Shown: in pieces, positions 35,853 through 50,700 of the stretch
How positions within the stretch are numbered: the first letter of the stretch is position 1
How the letters are laid out: the number at the start of each line of letters is the position of its first letter
Assembly (NCBI GenBank): GCA_012861695.1
Contig: JAAOOA010000006.1
Coordinates: 10,005,379-10,069,378 of the forward strand
Origin: Trematomus loennbergii
Taxonomy: Eukaryota; Chordata; Actinopteri; Perciformes; Nototheniidae
DNA: 64,000 nt
Reading direction: 5' to 3'
Made by a program: the position numbers and the translations under genes
Notes under the pieces: generated by a model
The model's database searches: none
Told to the model about the DNA's origin: nothing
The model's input: only the letters and a program-made list of their open reading frames with translations

Positions 35853-38419
35853 GTTCAACTTTGTCTTTCTTCAACAAAAACACCCAGAACAAATACAAAG
35901 GGTCTCCTTCCCAAAATGAAGCTTCTTGTGCTCGAGGTGAATAATAAGTGTAAAGTGTAAACTCCCCTCCTAAAAGAGCTCAGCCCTCTGACTGCGTCAT
36001 GGTTTCCTGAAGTCTTCTTGTGCAGAAAGTGACTGCACATCCTCAGTGGAAACTTTTGCATTAGCAGCCTCAAATATCAGATATCAAGTCGGAGTTTGCG
36101 TAACTGAACACTAGGAAATACCAGAAGATTATATCTGTGTTTCTGATAATACCGAGCGAGAGGAAGCGAGTCTTAATTGGTCGCTGGCTCATTTTGTAGT
36201 GAGACAAGAACACGGTATCTTTCATGGCTTCTGCTTTCAAGTGAATATATCAATGCAATTACTTCTGTTCTTTTTAGTTCTCCACAGTTCATGCCAACAG
36301 GAATTTCACGCGATAATTCGTGTGAGAGAGAAAGAAAGGGATAGTTTTCACCTCTTTAACCTTTGGCGCTTATTTGTTCTTTTACTTGTGGTTTATCAAG
36401 CTTTAACACAGCATCACTTACTGTGGGTAACACAAGGAAAAGCCATTATAATGTGGGTTCGGCCCTGGGTGTCCCTGCAGGTCCTAAAACCCCTGTTAAA
36501 ATACCTATACAGCAAACTCCACAGCAACAGAGCCATCTCCTGAGATACCTACCACACATCACCACTGCATTGTCTTCTCTTTATATGTGCAAATGTTGAC
36601 TGGGTGTGTGTATCAGTGTTGAAAGTGATATATTGTGCTTTAGTGCATGCTTTTCTATTTTACCATTGTGTGTATTTGTTTTTTTTATGCATCAGTACAT
36701 GTCATCCAGATTTATGTATGCATGCTTGTGTTTTTCGATGGTAATGTAATCAAATGCATTTATTACATTTCTTCTGCATAATATTATTCTAAAAATATTG
36801 TACTTGCTGTAGTGCATTTATTAACCAGCCATACTTGTATATGCACACATATGAGATACATGATAATCTTCTAAAATATGACTTACTTTCTAGATTAAAA
36901 TATTGAAACCGTGTATAAATCAGTAAAACTAGCTCGACCATGAGCACATTAAAATGCATTTTATGTTTGAAATGCTATAAGAGATTATTGAATGGCATCA
37001 TGAGCAGCTTATGATGTTTCAAGTACATATGGCTGCTAAGCAAAACATTTTCAATAACTTGTAATGTAATATTTTTTTGACCACGTTATTGCTATTTTTA
37101 TTCAAGTGTCAGATGAAAAATCTCCCCCCACAACTCTCATATATGTCTATATTTGTGTGTTTCACTTTCTGTGTGACGTAAGCCTGTGCTCGTAACACAA
37201 GTCCAGACATTTCCAATGTGGAACACCTGGTATGTACCGGTGCCTCGGGCAGATGAAGTGTTTTTATCAGATTAACTCAATGATGATTCAGAATTGATCC
37301 AAAATGCTCCTGCCCAGCTTAAGGAGCTGGAAGAGGACTCATATTTACGCTTTTAAGGAAGTGTAAATGATGGTTAGATTTACAATAGAATAAGGATAAT
37401 TCAAGTGTGTCGACAGAGTTGCCTCACAGTTTCATAGATTAGCACTACGGAAACAAAACCAAGTGTCACAACACTCAGAAATCTAACTTTTGAATGTTGC
37501 TAATGATCAGATCTCTCTCTAATGTCAATTACCTGAAGCAAAAACCACCAATCTATCTAGTGCAGGTGTTTTAAAAAGAAGATCAATATTTTCAAAATAC
37601 AGACTTTGATTGAATAGTTTCCTGTTGTCCCCACAGACCTTCATCAGAGTATTACTTTCTTTCTAATGTCTTTTGGAAAGCACCAGACTTTGCAAGGTTA
37701 GGCTTCTTCACGTGGTGAGGGACATTCTATTTTTTCAGTGTTTGAGGGTAAAATGGTCTTAAACCTCAGTGTCTCTTTAAATGTACCCCTCAGTCGTGTC
37801 ATCAATAAAAAACAAGTCCACTGTCTATACACAGATACATCAGTATATTGTGTATTTTGTATTTAAAGCATCTTCCCTTCTTACACTTGAAATGACTATG
37901 ACAATTAAATGTGTATATTGAATGGGTTATTTAAACCCTATTCTTTAAAGCCTGACCATTATGAACATAATGTTGACATTTCCAATGTAGTTAACATAAT
38001 GTCCCAGTCATTGTTGCTGTAAATATTGACAACATATTGGCACATTTAGTCTCATCCATATTTAAATGTAAAACCAAGTTCTTTAGATTTTATCGTTTGT
38101 CTGCATAAAATGGATCTGTATTTATGCACCCGCTCAAAGGCTCTGTTAAATCTATAAACACCCCAATATGCAGTTGTTGATAATAATTGGTTTCCTCATT
38201 TATTTGACATACAATAATAAGTCGATCTGAAAGCGCCGTGGTTTTGTGATCATCACATCTTGTGAGAATTAGCAGTTTAATCTCACATCACACCATGTTA
38301 TTGCACCACCTAACCCTGAATGTGTATGATGGGATGTGGTGATGCTACACATCACAGCTTGTCCTCATGCAAACTAATCAATAATGTATCTTAAATGTTT
38401 GGGTTATTCCTGTCCAAAG

Positions 38420-40349
<1,930 letters not shown>

Positions 40350-43300
40350 CGATCGTCAAAATAAGATTGCATCGAGCCAGACATTTTTGTGAGCGAAAAG
40401 TGGAGCATAGCAGAGAAGATGACCAAAACAAGCTCATGTAAGCAGTTTTTGTTGATAGAAACTTGACACACATATGACTGCATGTTTTTTGGGAAACCTT
40501 AGACGGCTTTGTGGGTTCAACTTCCTTACAGTCATCACTCTGTCACAAACATTCTGCTGTGATAAGCAAACTGCTTGTGTTTCCGTTTCTAGTGTGAAAA
40601 GCAGAATGCACACAACTTACTGATACGAACCTTGAAGGAAACATGTCATATTTTCATTTTGAGGATTATTATAATTATTATAACCTTTATTTAGCTCATA
40701 TAGATCAAGATCTGTTCTGTACGAAAAGCAAGTGCAACACTTGGATATTTTTCCATACATTTTTATTTTTTTCAACATGTGACAACCGCAATATTTGTTA
40801 TAGGCCTAACCTTGATCAAATACTATTAAGATTTAAATAACTTTAGGTATATTACAATAGGGAATGGAAAGAGAGCAATACAAAATAGTGGGGGAGTTAT
40901 GATGCATTTAGAGTCATAAACGCACACTTTATTCATTATTAACTTTAAGTGTACAAACTGTTCATGTCGAACTCTTCCTCTTTGAATTAAGTCAAGTGAT
41001 ATTTAATTGGTGAGGCATTCAAGTTTTAGAGGGATTTCATTTTACAGTCTCTTCTGTCCATGTCTTAAAAACTTCTACATAAATGATATAATGTGATTTG
41101 TAACCTTCAGAAACTGCAGGCCACTTGGTTTATCAGCACATTTGCAGTTCAGTCTTGCATGTAATAACATTGAACCTTACAAAAGTGTATATTGGCGGCT
41201 TATATAAAAATGAAGATATTGTGTATTTACTGGAAATCTGTATTCTGTGTTAGGGTGGATCTTCCAGTAATCCCTCTTAATTTGCCAAGAGTTTACTGCA
41301 AAATAATTCACAGCACATTAGCTCCGAGTGTCCTGCACTGAGCAGGTATGTAAATGCACGTTTTGACAAGCATCAGACATGTTAGTAGTAGCATAAACGA
41401 AAGCTGGAATTGCAGGTTATGATGTGTTGAAATGGTTTTTGTTGGAAGAAAAAGCAACATAATGTTTCATAAAGCTATGGGACAACCAGTATTTTGCCTA
41501 GCATGTGATGTGTGTGTGTCTGTGCGTATGTTGGAGGGGTATATTGGTAAAATTATGATTACATGATCAAATGAATCAATACAAATGCTGCCAGATCGAT
41601 AGGACTATTTGCTATAATAGAGAGGGAAAGAGAATGAGGAAGCATGGAAATTGGTCATAGTTTTAAATCTGACCTCGGTTGCACTTCCCCCTTACAAGGA
41701 AACTGTGTGGACATATTCTCAGAAAATTGGAATCCAACATTTATCTTTGCTTATGACTTTCTACCATCAACATGTTTTTTGTATGACGTTTTGTTCTAAG
41801 GTGTTAAGGCATGACAACATGTAAAACATGCAGGGCACAACTGTTGGAAACAAACAACATAAATATCAAATTAACAAAAAGATGTAAGATATAGTGTGTG
41901 AAACACTCAGTTTAGGAGATATTTCACTTCAAATAGACACCGTTTTAGACATTTCTCTGAATAAGGTAATTTAATAGACTGGGGAAAACAAATGCTTAAA
42001 CTCATCTGGTCCTACATTTTATAGGCTTTTTACTCAGGATCCAGAGTCATTAAATCCACTTGATACTTCTGTTAAATGGAGATATACCAGAGAAAAACAA
42101 CTCTCATTTAACACCCAGTGTCTCTTTGCACAAAAAAAGGCACATCATTGGCCTCACCAACTGTTCCTAAAAGATGTATCCATAGCACATTTATAAAATA
42201 CATATATTTGGGAATTAGTTTTTTCATATGAACATAATGAAATAGGCATAATGTAGATTATGCCTCATGCCTTTTTAATGGAGATTGGCTGGGCTCCATA
42301 GCAGATTAGAGAAATTAGGACGATCAGTAGCTGATATTTTGTCATAGGTGTGTAGTTCTTTACTTGTTTATCACCATAACAAACATTATCTGCTGTACAA
42401 CAAACAAGAAGAAATTGTGATTCATCACAGGCAAGAAAGAAATATACAAGAGTATATATTCGAGTTCACCTGGTGAAAGCTGGCATCTGGCATCATGCAG
42501 ATTATAATACCTCATAAACCAACACGAATAAGCCCACTTTATGACAGTTCAGACTGTTTCTCAGTTTGCAGAAAAAGCTTCTCAGTTTTCTCAAAGGCGC
42601 AACAACAACCTGTCAGTAGTCTAAGCCCATCTGTACTGATGGCTGCCTATTGTTATTACCATGGTTACACTAACCCTGGTATCTGTAGGCTTTAACATTT
42701 GTTTTAACATCAGATAGTAGCTGAAGAAACAAAAGTTCAGTGTGCTAAAGTGCTTGACAATGAGTGATAAAAACAAACATGTTTAACATAGAAAACAACA
42801 TGAATCAGAACTCGGTCACATACGATAGTAAAAAAATAAAATAAAACAAAATAAAAAGATGTTATGTACATACAAGATCTTTAAGGATCTTAGTCCAATC
42901 ATTTGTTTTTTATTATTTCTTGCCTAGGGAGCTTGTGATATTTTAGCTTTATACCTACACGTATTTCTTCACACTACTGTGGTTTAGAACAAAGGTGAGA
43001 AAAAGGTAGACTCACATAAAATTCAAAGTGTTGAAAAGATTATTATCAACTGATCTCAATTAGTGAGGAAGACATTTACATGTTAATTTTGAAGAGAATA
43101 TATTAACTGTGTTATTTGAGTTCAAATAAAATGTTACTTCACAGAGGAGAGCACATTTTTACAGTGTGTGATGGGTTCAAAGGTCTTGTAAATGCAGCAT
43201 GAACACTGCCAAGAAAGATGTGGTTAAATAAGCAAGAAAGTCCTTCACTGTCCAGTTTCTCTAATTGTAGGGAGTGTCCACTGACTGTAAAAGGTGGTAC

Positions 43301-43380
43301 ATTTAGATCGACCGACTCATTTTTGGGATGTTACACTTTTAGTAAACAACTAGTCAGTCAGGTGAAAGAGGGGGCGTCCT

Positions 43381-46300
43381 TCAGTTGTTGGCGGGGATCT
43401 TTGCTTTGATGCGGTTGATTTTGAGAGGGAGCAGGCCGACCATCTCCCGACTCAGCTCCAGCTCCGTCTCCACTGTGGCCACGGCCTCTGGGTGGGAGTC
43501 ACAGTAATCCACCACATATCTAGACAGGTGTAGGGTGAAAGTGATGGTCAACACATTAAAGGTCTCCTATTATGCTATTTTTAGGAATATATTATGGGTC
43601 TCAGATATATAAAAATATATAAAAAACATGTCTATGATGTATTTTGCTCGTAATACCAAACAGATCATGCATTTGAGACATCCCTCATATCCCTCTATTC
43701 CAGCCCTGTTAGAGAACTGCAGGTTCGGGGGCCTTAGCTTGAAACAAAAAAAAGGAGGAGGGGGAGCTAATGCCTGCCCTTAATTCTACCGGAGATAAAG
43801 CTAAATGCTGCCGTGATTAAATGCCATATCGTGTTCCAAACACATCAAGGATTATTTCTGAAACAGTATGGAGCTCAAATGCTTTTTCTCTTGCCGGTTT
43901 ATCACAAGGTGAGTTCCTTTTTTTATTTCTTACTTTTTTACACATACTCTCTCCGGTACAGGTTAGCTCTGAGTGTTAGCGATGCTAATGTAAACAAAGA
44001 CCATATTACGTCCAAAACACGTCGGCATTGTTTCTGATAGCAACTTTCTGATAGTGCCGTGGGTTCGCATTTCCGATATGACGTAAGACGCTAATCTGGA
44101 TCAGCTCCGTTGTACCCCCGTTTTCTGAGATTTGGGTACGGAGGAAAAGAGAGAGGGTTTTATTTTCTGACACTTTGTGAGTTCCCTGACACACCGGGGA
44201 CACATATTTATGTATAAAAGACATCAAAAGTGCATTTTGCATGATAGGTCCCCTTTAAACAGATAAACAACATTCCCACTAATGTAATTTAATACTAATT
44301 CATGTTAACTGCTTTCAACACAATTCCTCTGAATGCGTCTTTCTGATTTCCTAACGCCTCTACATCATGTCAACCTACGCACACTTCTCCTACATTTTTG
44401 ATTATGCAACCCAGAAAGGGTTTGGATGTATGATTAGGGCTGGGTTTCCTCACTGATATCCTCAATGGATTAATTTCTGATTGGATCCGATTAAGAATAC
44501 TTCAGTTACAATACAAATATTGCTTTGATATGAAACATACTACAGAGACATACTTTTTGACACCACTTGAAATGTATTTGGCAGCGCTGCCTGGTGGTGA
44601 ATTCTGTGTCTACTTTGCCCAGTAGAAACTTTATTCGTACATATATTAATAGTCTAATTTCTGATGTTTTAAATCCATATTGGATCATGATAGTGAAGAT
44701 TGAATTGAACTGGAAAATCGTTTTCCTTTCCTTAAACCCAGCCCTATGTATTGCCATATATTTACAAATACACTATATTCTTACTTGTAGTGTTCCAGCG
44801 ACTTGTCAAGGTTTTCCACCTGACCGGGGGGTGAGGTGCAGATCAACCGGCTGTAGAGTCGGGCCACCCTGAAGCGAGCCACCAGAGCCGGTCGGAGCAC
44901 CTCCTCCTCCAGATGCTCCGGCTGCTTCCCCTCTGGAGAACACAGAGAGTCTAGGAACATCTGGAAGTACCTGGAGAGGAGAAGGGAGGATTTCCAATCA
45001 TTTAGAGTGAATATATTCAGATGTACTAACACACAGCTCCTACAAACACAATCACTCACTTGGCAGAAGCAGAGCAGAGATTGTTAAATTTCTTAACGGT
45101 GTGGTTGTCAAGAGATTCTGTTTCATCTTGTCTGTTGGCTAGCGTCAGCTTCAGGTCCATCATTTCATTGTAGGTCTCAGCCAACTCAAACATCATCTGT
45201 CTGCGGATCATTAGGTAGTACTTGGAGTTCAATTCTGTAGTGAAACAGAGTCAGATTCAATCAATCATGTCACTTTACCTGGACATTTGCATTGAACATT
45301 GACAACAACATATTGTGTCATCTTTTTCCATTGAAAATACTCAAGTTTTTACACCTCATGATTGTTATAAATGCATTGAGGTAAAGCAAATGCACTTTTG
45401 GTTTATGATGTGAATCCAGATGTGAAAGTGAATTTATCAGCGATTAATATATTTAAAAGGTCAATCAGGTATTGAACAGAGACAAATGGAAGATGCAACT
45501 ACCCATGCAGACAGGCTCCATCATATCAACTCTTCGTTTGTGCATTTTGCAGCGCCGGTCCAGATCCTCTTCATAGAAAGCCAGGGATCGGAACAGAGAA
45601 CTGTGATCCTGCAGGATCTCGATGTGGTCCGTCACATAGCCGTCCATCTGAAAGTACTCTTTGGCCTGCAAGATTAAGTGAAAAGACGGAGAGATTACAA
45701 AGTTTAGCAGTTGTAACTATACACAGTGGGATAAACCCAAGAGCCATCTTTTTTATTAAAGAAATCTTGGTTTTGTGCTCCACACATGATTTTACTCATT
45801 AGCTTTTAATACACAGTTGTTTGAGCAACAACTCTACCATTAATACTAACTTAAACAGACATTTCAGGCCAAAATAAAAAACTCAGATATTTCTCCTGTG
45901 GTTTTATCAATCAATCTAGATTGTTTTGATGTGTGTTGCTGAGTGTTTGAGATATTGGCTGTAAAAAATGTCTGCATCCTCCAATTTAAAGGTAGGTAAG
46001 TTTGAGAAACCGGCTCGAGATACACTTTTTTTTATTCCATGGAATGCTCTTAACATCCCGATAGAAATGAATATCTTAAGTGCTTTGACAAAAAATCCAT
46101 ACAAAAAAATTTCATCTGTGGAAGCCGTAATACTGTAAAAAGCACGACCAATCATTTTAGCCGGCCCGGCTAAAATGATTGGATGGCCTACCTGCCTGTC
46201 AGCCTTCCATCTGTGCACAAACTTATCTCGTGCCCTCATTGGTCATGTGCGCGTTCGTGTGTGTTGGAGGAGGGGCTCTATAAGGAAGTGGCAGATTTTC

Positions 46301-47748
46301 TCCGGTTGTGTATTTTCAAATTCTAGCGATCTCGAGCCGGTTTCTCAAACTTACCTACCCTACCTTTAACGGAACTAGGGCAACAAATATTTAATTTGAG
46401 AAACTCAAAAGAAACTTCTCTTTCCATAAATCCTGAGCAGGTTAATCAAAATAATTGACAGACCTTATTCTATTTTTATTTTGTATTTATCAGTTTCATG
46501 TAGGAACTAGTGACTTTCTTCTTCTTCAAAACTATCTCAATAAGCTTTACAAACTGCGCTGGGAAGTAGAAATACATGACATAACTCAAAAGCATTGGTT
46601 AGTTAACATTTGTAATCTTATGAGCTAGTATGGATACTTCAATAACTCCACTGCTGTTTGTGTGTCTGGTTGCTGGTGTAAGATTGTCTACATTTTGTAT
46701 TAGTCTGTCCAACCCAGTTTCAGTGTGAGTGTGTCAGTGGGCTTTACAAACCTCTGTGACATAATTTTGTCCCACCAGAAATATGGCTCTGGCCTCGGTG
46801 AAGTCCATTGGCAACAAACAGCGCACCTGGAAAACGAAGCAGAGTTTCAGCTCCTAAAATGGGTCTAGTATTTATTTGTAGAATGGCGCCCTCTGGTGAC
46901 AGTAATTTTAAATGTGTTTCCTAATTTATTACAACATGGTCTGTAACACTAATATTTATTATAATGACTGTACAAGCAGAACCAGCAGTAGCATCAGAAA
47001 GTTTATTAACCTTCTCCTCCAGGCTAGCAATGGAGTCAAAGGTGTCTTCAGAGCCAAACAGCATAGCGCTCTTCCTTTCCTTTTCCTCCTCTTCTCCTCA
47101 AGTCTCCTCCCTCTCTTCATTTCTTCTTGACGATCTGTATCCAGCTCCCCAATGCTGTCCTGTTCACAAAGAAATTCAAAACAACAACCATCAACTTTAA
47201 GTAAAAGCCCTTACAAGTGATTTTCTTCAAACCTACAATATCCGATACAATATCTATCCGGCAGTGGCTCAGTCAGAAGGGGCTTGGACTGGGAGCCGTA
47301 GGGTTCAAGTCCCCGACCAGACCTAAATATGGACTGCTACTTGGAGAGGTCCCAGTTCACCTCCTGCCCTGCCGTGGAGCAAGGCACCGGACAACCCCCC
47401 ACTCCCATTGCCCCCCGGGCATTGTACAATAGATGCCCACTGCTCCTAGTACTAGAATCCTGGTACTAGGATGGGTTAAATGCAGAGAACACATTTCACT
47501 GTGTGCTCTGCATGTGTGACCATTAAAGAGGGTTTCATCCCTCCCAATATTATTAATATTATTATCTGTCACTAGGGGTCTCTCAATCAATACAATAACA
47601 AAGGCAGAGTTTGGTAGTTTTGTATGGTAGTGTGGAATCACAACAAGGTTAGGATTCCTTCGTTGTTCGGGAGGTTTTTACTGAGTGACACATTATCCAG
47701 GTCAAATTGACAGTGAAGAAAAATTATTTAAAAAGTGCTTAAAAATGT

Positions 47749-47791
<43 letters not shown>

Positions 47792-50700
47792 CTAGCAGCT
47801 TCTTAGAGTCTTGCAGAATGTTGAGACAGTATTTTATCCAACATCTCGCAATCTCTGCTCTCTTCTGCCTGAGCTGCTCCCTGCGCTCGCTCTCTGTCTC
47901 ACCTGGGTCAGACACAAGATACACAAACATGTTAGGATATGCCAGCAGGAATGATAGATATATCTGGATGAAGTGAGAGTGACTGAGGTGGAAGGAGTCA
48001 GACAGAGGAAGGGAGGTAAGATACTTGCACAAAGCTTTGCTACACAGCTGTGTTTGCTCCTGCCTTCCTTATTGCAGTTAAAAATGACAATAGAAATAGG
48101 CAAATATGTACGTTTGCTTTGATATGTTAATTAATGCAAGATTTAGATGCTTACTCTCCTGTGCTGCGGCCTCAGAAGGAACTTCTCCTGCCAAACCCGA
48201 TATGACAGTTGCCGCTGAGAGACAATGTCTGCCTTCCATGTATCGGCCCTAAAAATCACACACACACACACCTTTCAATACTGAAATGAATTAGATATTA
48301 CAAACATGCATACCTACTACAACCAAACTTGTATTGCATTGTAATCAAAATTATTTCACTTAAATAATGTGAAAGACGTGAACAACAAGACTTTGTAAAA
48401 GCAAGGTAAAACAGATAGATTAGACAGATTAAACCATTTTGGATGAGTACAAACTAAAATTAGGGTATGGCGATAATTGAATATAATAATGAATCGTCTT
48501 TCAATGGAATAATATTGTGATTAAATCCTGTATTAAGAAATGATACAGTTATGTTGTCTATATTGGTAATAACCAGCACGTACTGACATGAGCAAACTAT
48601 TGTCTCAAATTGATGTAAAATCCTTTAAAATGTTTCAAAGGTTTTAAATCAATAATTTTCAATCAATTCATATCCATCCGTGCCCTACCTTAGTGATGTA
48701 ATACTGCGATAGTGTGGCAGCGTTCAGAGCCCACTCCATAGGACTGAACTGATTTAACTTTAACTGTCTCTGCAGGGTGCTGTGGCAGTAGATGGCAGCA
48801 CGCTCAGTTTCACCTGGGAGATCAAACACTTTCATTACCATCAACCACTAGCTAAACAGAATAAGGCTATGCTTTATTATGATTACATAGATAAATATGT
48901 ATTCTGAATCAGATCAGAAGCAGTCTTCAGAAATTTCTTAAAGCAAAACATTACTCATTAGATTACATTAATTAGAGACTCTTAAGTTCAATATATATGT
49001 TTTATATTATTGAATGTGTATTACATAAATGATTAAGTATGACTTTTTCATAAACCAATACATGTATACTGTTGTATTTGACTCAAACAACATCAAACTC
49101 ACCAAGGTTTTTATAGACTTGAGCAAGGTAGTACATGGTATGGGTGTAGGCCAACTCAAACCTGGAAAAGGGAAGTTGGAGAAAGAGTGAAAAGGAGAAA
49201 GATATAAGGGGAAGGCAGAGTGTTGGAGCTATATATCTCTTTATATTATTTAATAGTTTAACATTTCTTTTATTGTAAATGTATTCTTAGTTAGCGTCAT
49301 AGTAGTTTCTATGCTTTTATTTTGAAGGCATGTTTGGGCACTGTGATTAGAGCACCAGAGGCCTGGGGGGTATACTACGAATCAAGATTTTCGTTTAGCA
49401 AGCTAACTTCAGGGGTTTCCGGTCCTACGAAGCTGGTTCACTTTTTAGCGGGCTAGATAACTTATTCTGAACGGCTAGCCTCCGGAAGCAGGATAGGTTC
49501 CAGGATAAAAGCACTGCCTGCTGACCAATCAGAGCTCAGTGTGCGAGTTTAAAGCGATCAATTCATATGACAGGAGGAGAAAGGAAATACAGTTTAAACT
49601 GCCGTTGCAGGAAAGACGCCGGACAAAATCACCGACTGTGTGAACGTGAAAATGAATAGAATATCCCTCCCATCTTCAGAGCAATCTGACTATTATAACA
49701 TTAGCGTTAAGAAAGCTTACTTAAATATCTGCCACAACATAAGTAACCGGATCAAAGTAACATTACGTAGCACAGTCCGCGGCACTGTGAGTGCAGACGG
49801 CGATGTGTCCCATTATCATTCATATCATATCACATCATAATGTATCATATATTTCCTTATCTGAGTCAGCTTCTTGAGCCGTATCTGGCGTGCAACACTC
49901 ACAGTGTCACATACTGTATGCAGAAGTATTATTTTAAGCAACACATTAAGTTGACGAAACACTCGAGTCAAATGTAATTAAAGTCAGATCCACTCGTGTC
50001 TTAGACGGGGCAGTGATTCATAAACCTGTTAATGTCGCATTCAAACACTTTTTCTTTTACCAGCTGTAGCCTATTCACCTTGCAGCTGCAACTATGTGGC
50101 TTTTATCCTGGATAAAGTGTTTAAGTCATGGATGTTTAAAGTTTAACGTCTTCATATTTGTCTAGTATTAGTTGACTTTTCATTCAGGAAATATATGACG
50201 CGCTGCGCTGTCAGTACACGGCTTCTCCATGTTTGAGATTGGTCGAATGCTCCAAATACCACCCATTTTATGTGAACGCGCACCTAACTAGATAGGACAC
50301 GGCTGGCTTGAGCAATCGAGTTGATAGCCAGCGTCGTAGTACCGTTTAGCGAGAGCGTTTTTTTTTTGGATTTAGTCAGCTGGATAACTCAAAACATATC
50401 CAGGATATGTTGAACTAGATTCGTAGTATACCCCCCTGTACTACGAAGCTGGATTTTCGCTTAGCCGGCTAACTTCAGGGAAATCTCGGGCTTTCCGGTC
50501 CTACGACGCTGGTTCTCTTTTTAGCAGGCTAGATTTCCATGGTAACTTATGCTGAGCGGCAAACCTGATCCGGAGCAGGTTAGGTGGCAGGCTAAGAGAT
50601 CAACTCAGTGAAAGCACGCCTGCTGACCAATCAGAGCTCCGTGTGCGGAGTTTAAAGTGATCAATTCATATTACAGGATAGAGGAAATACAGAAAAACTG

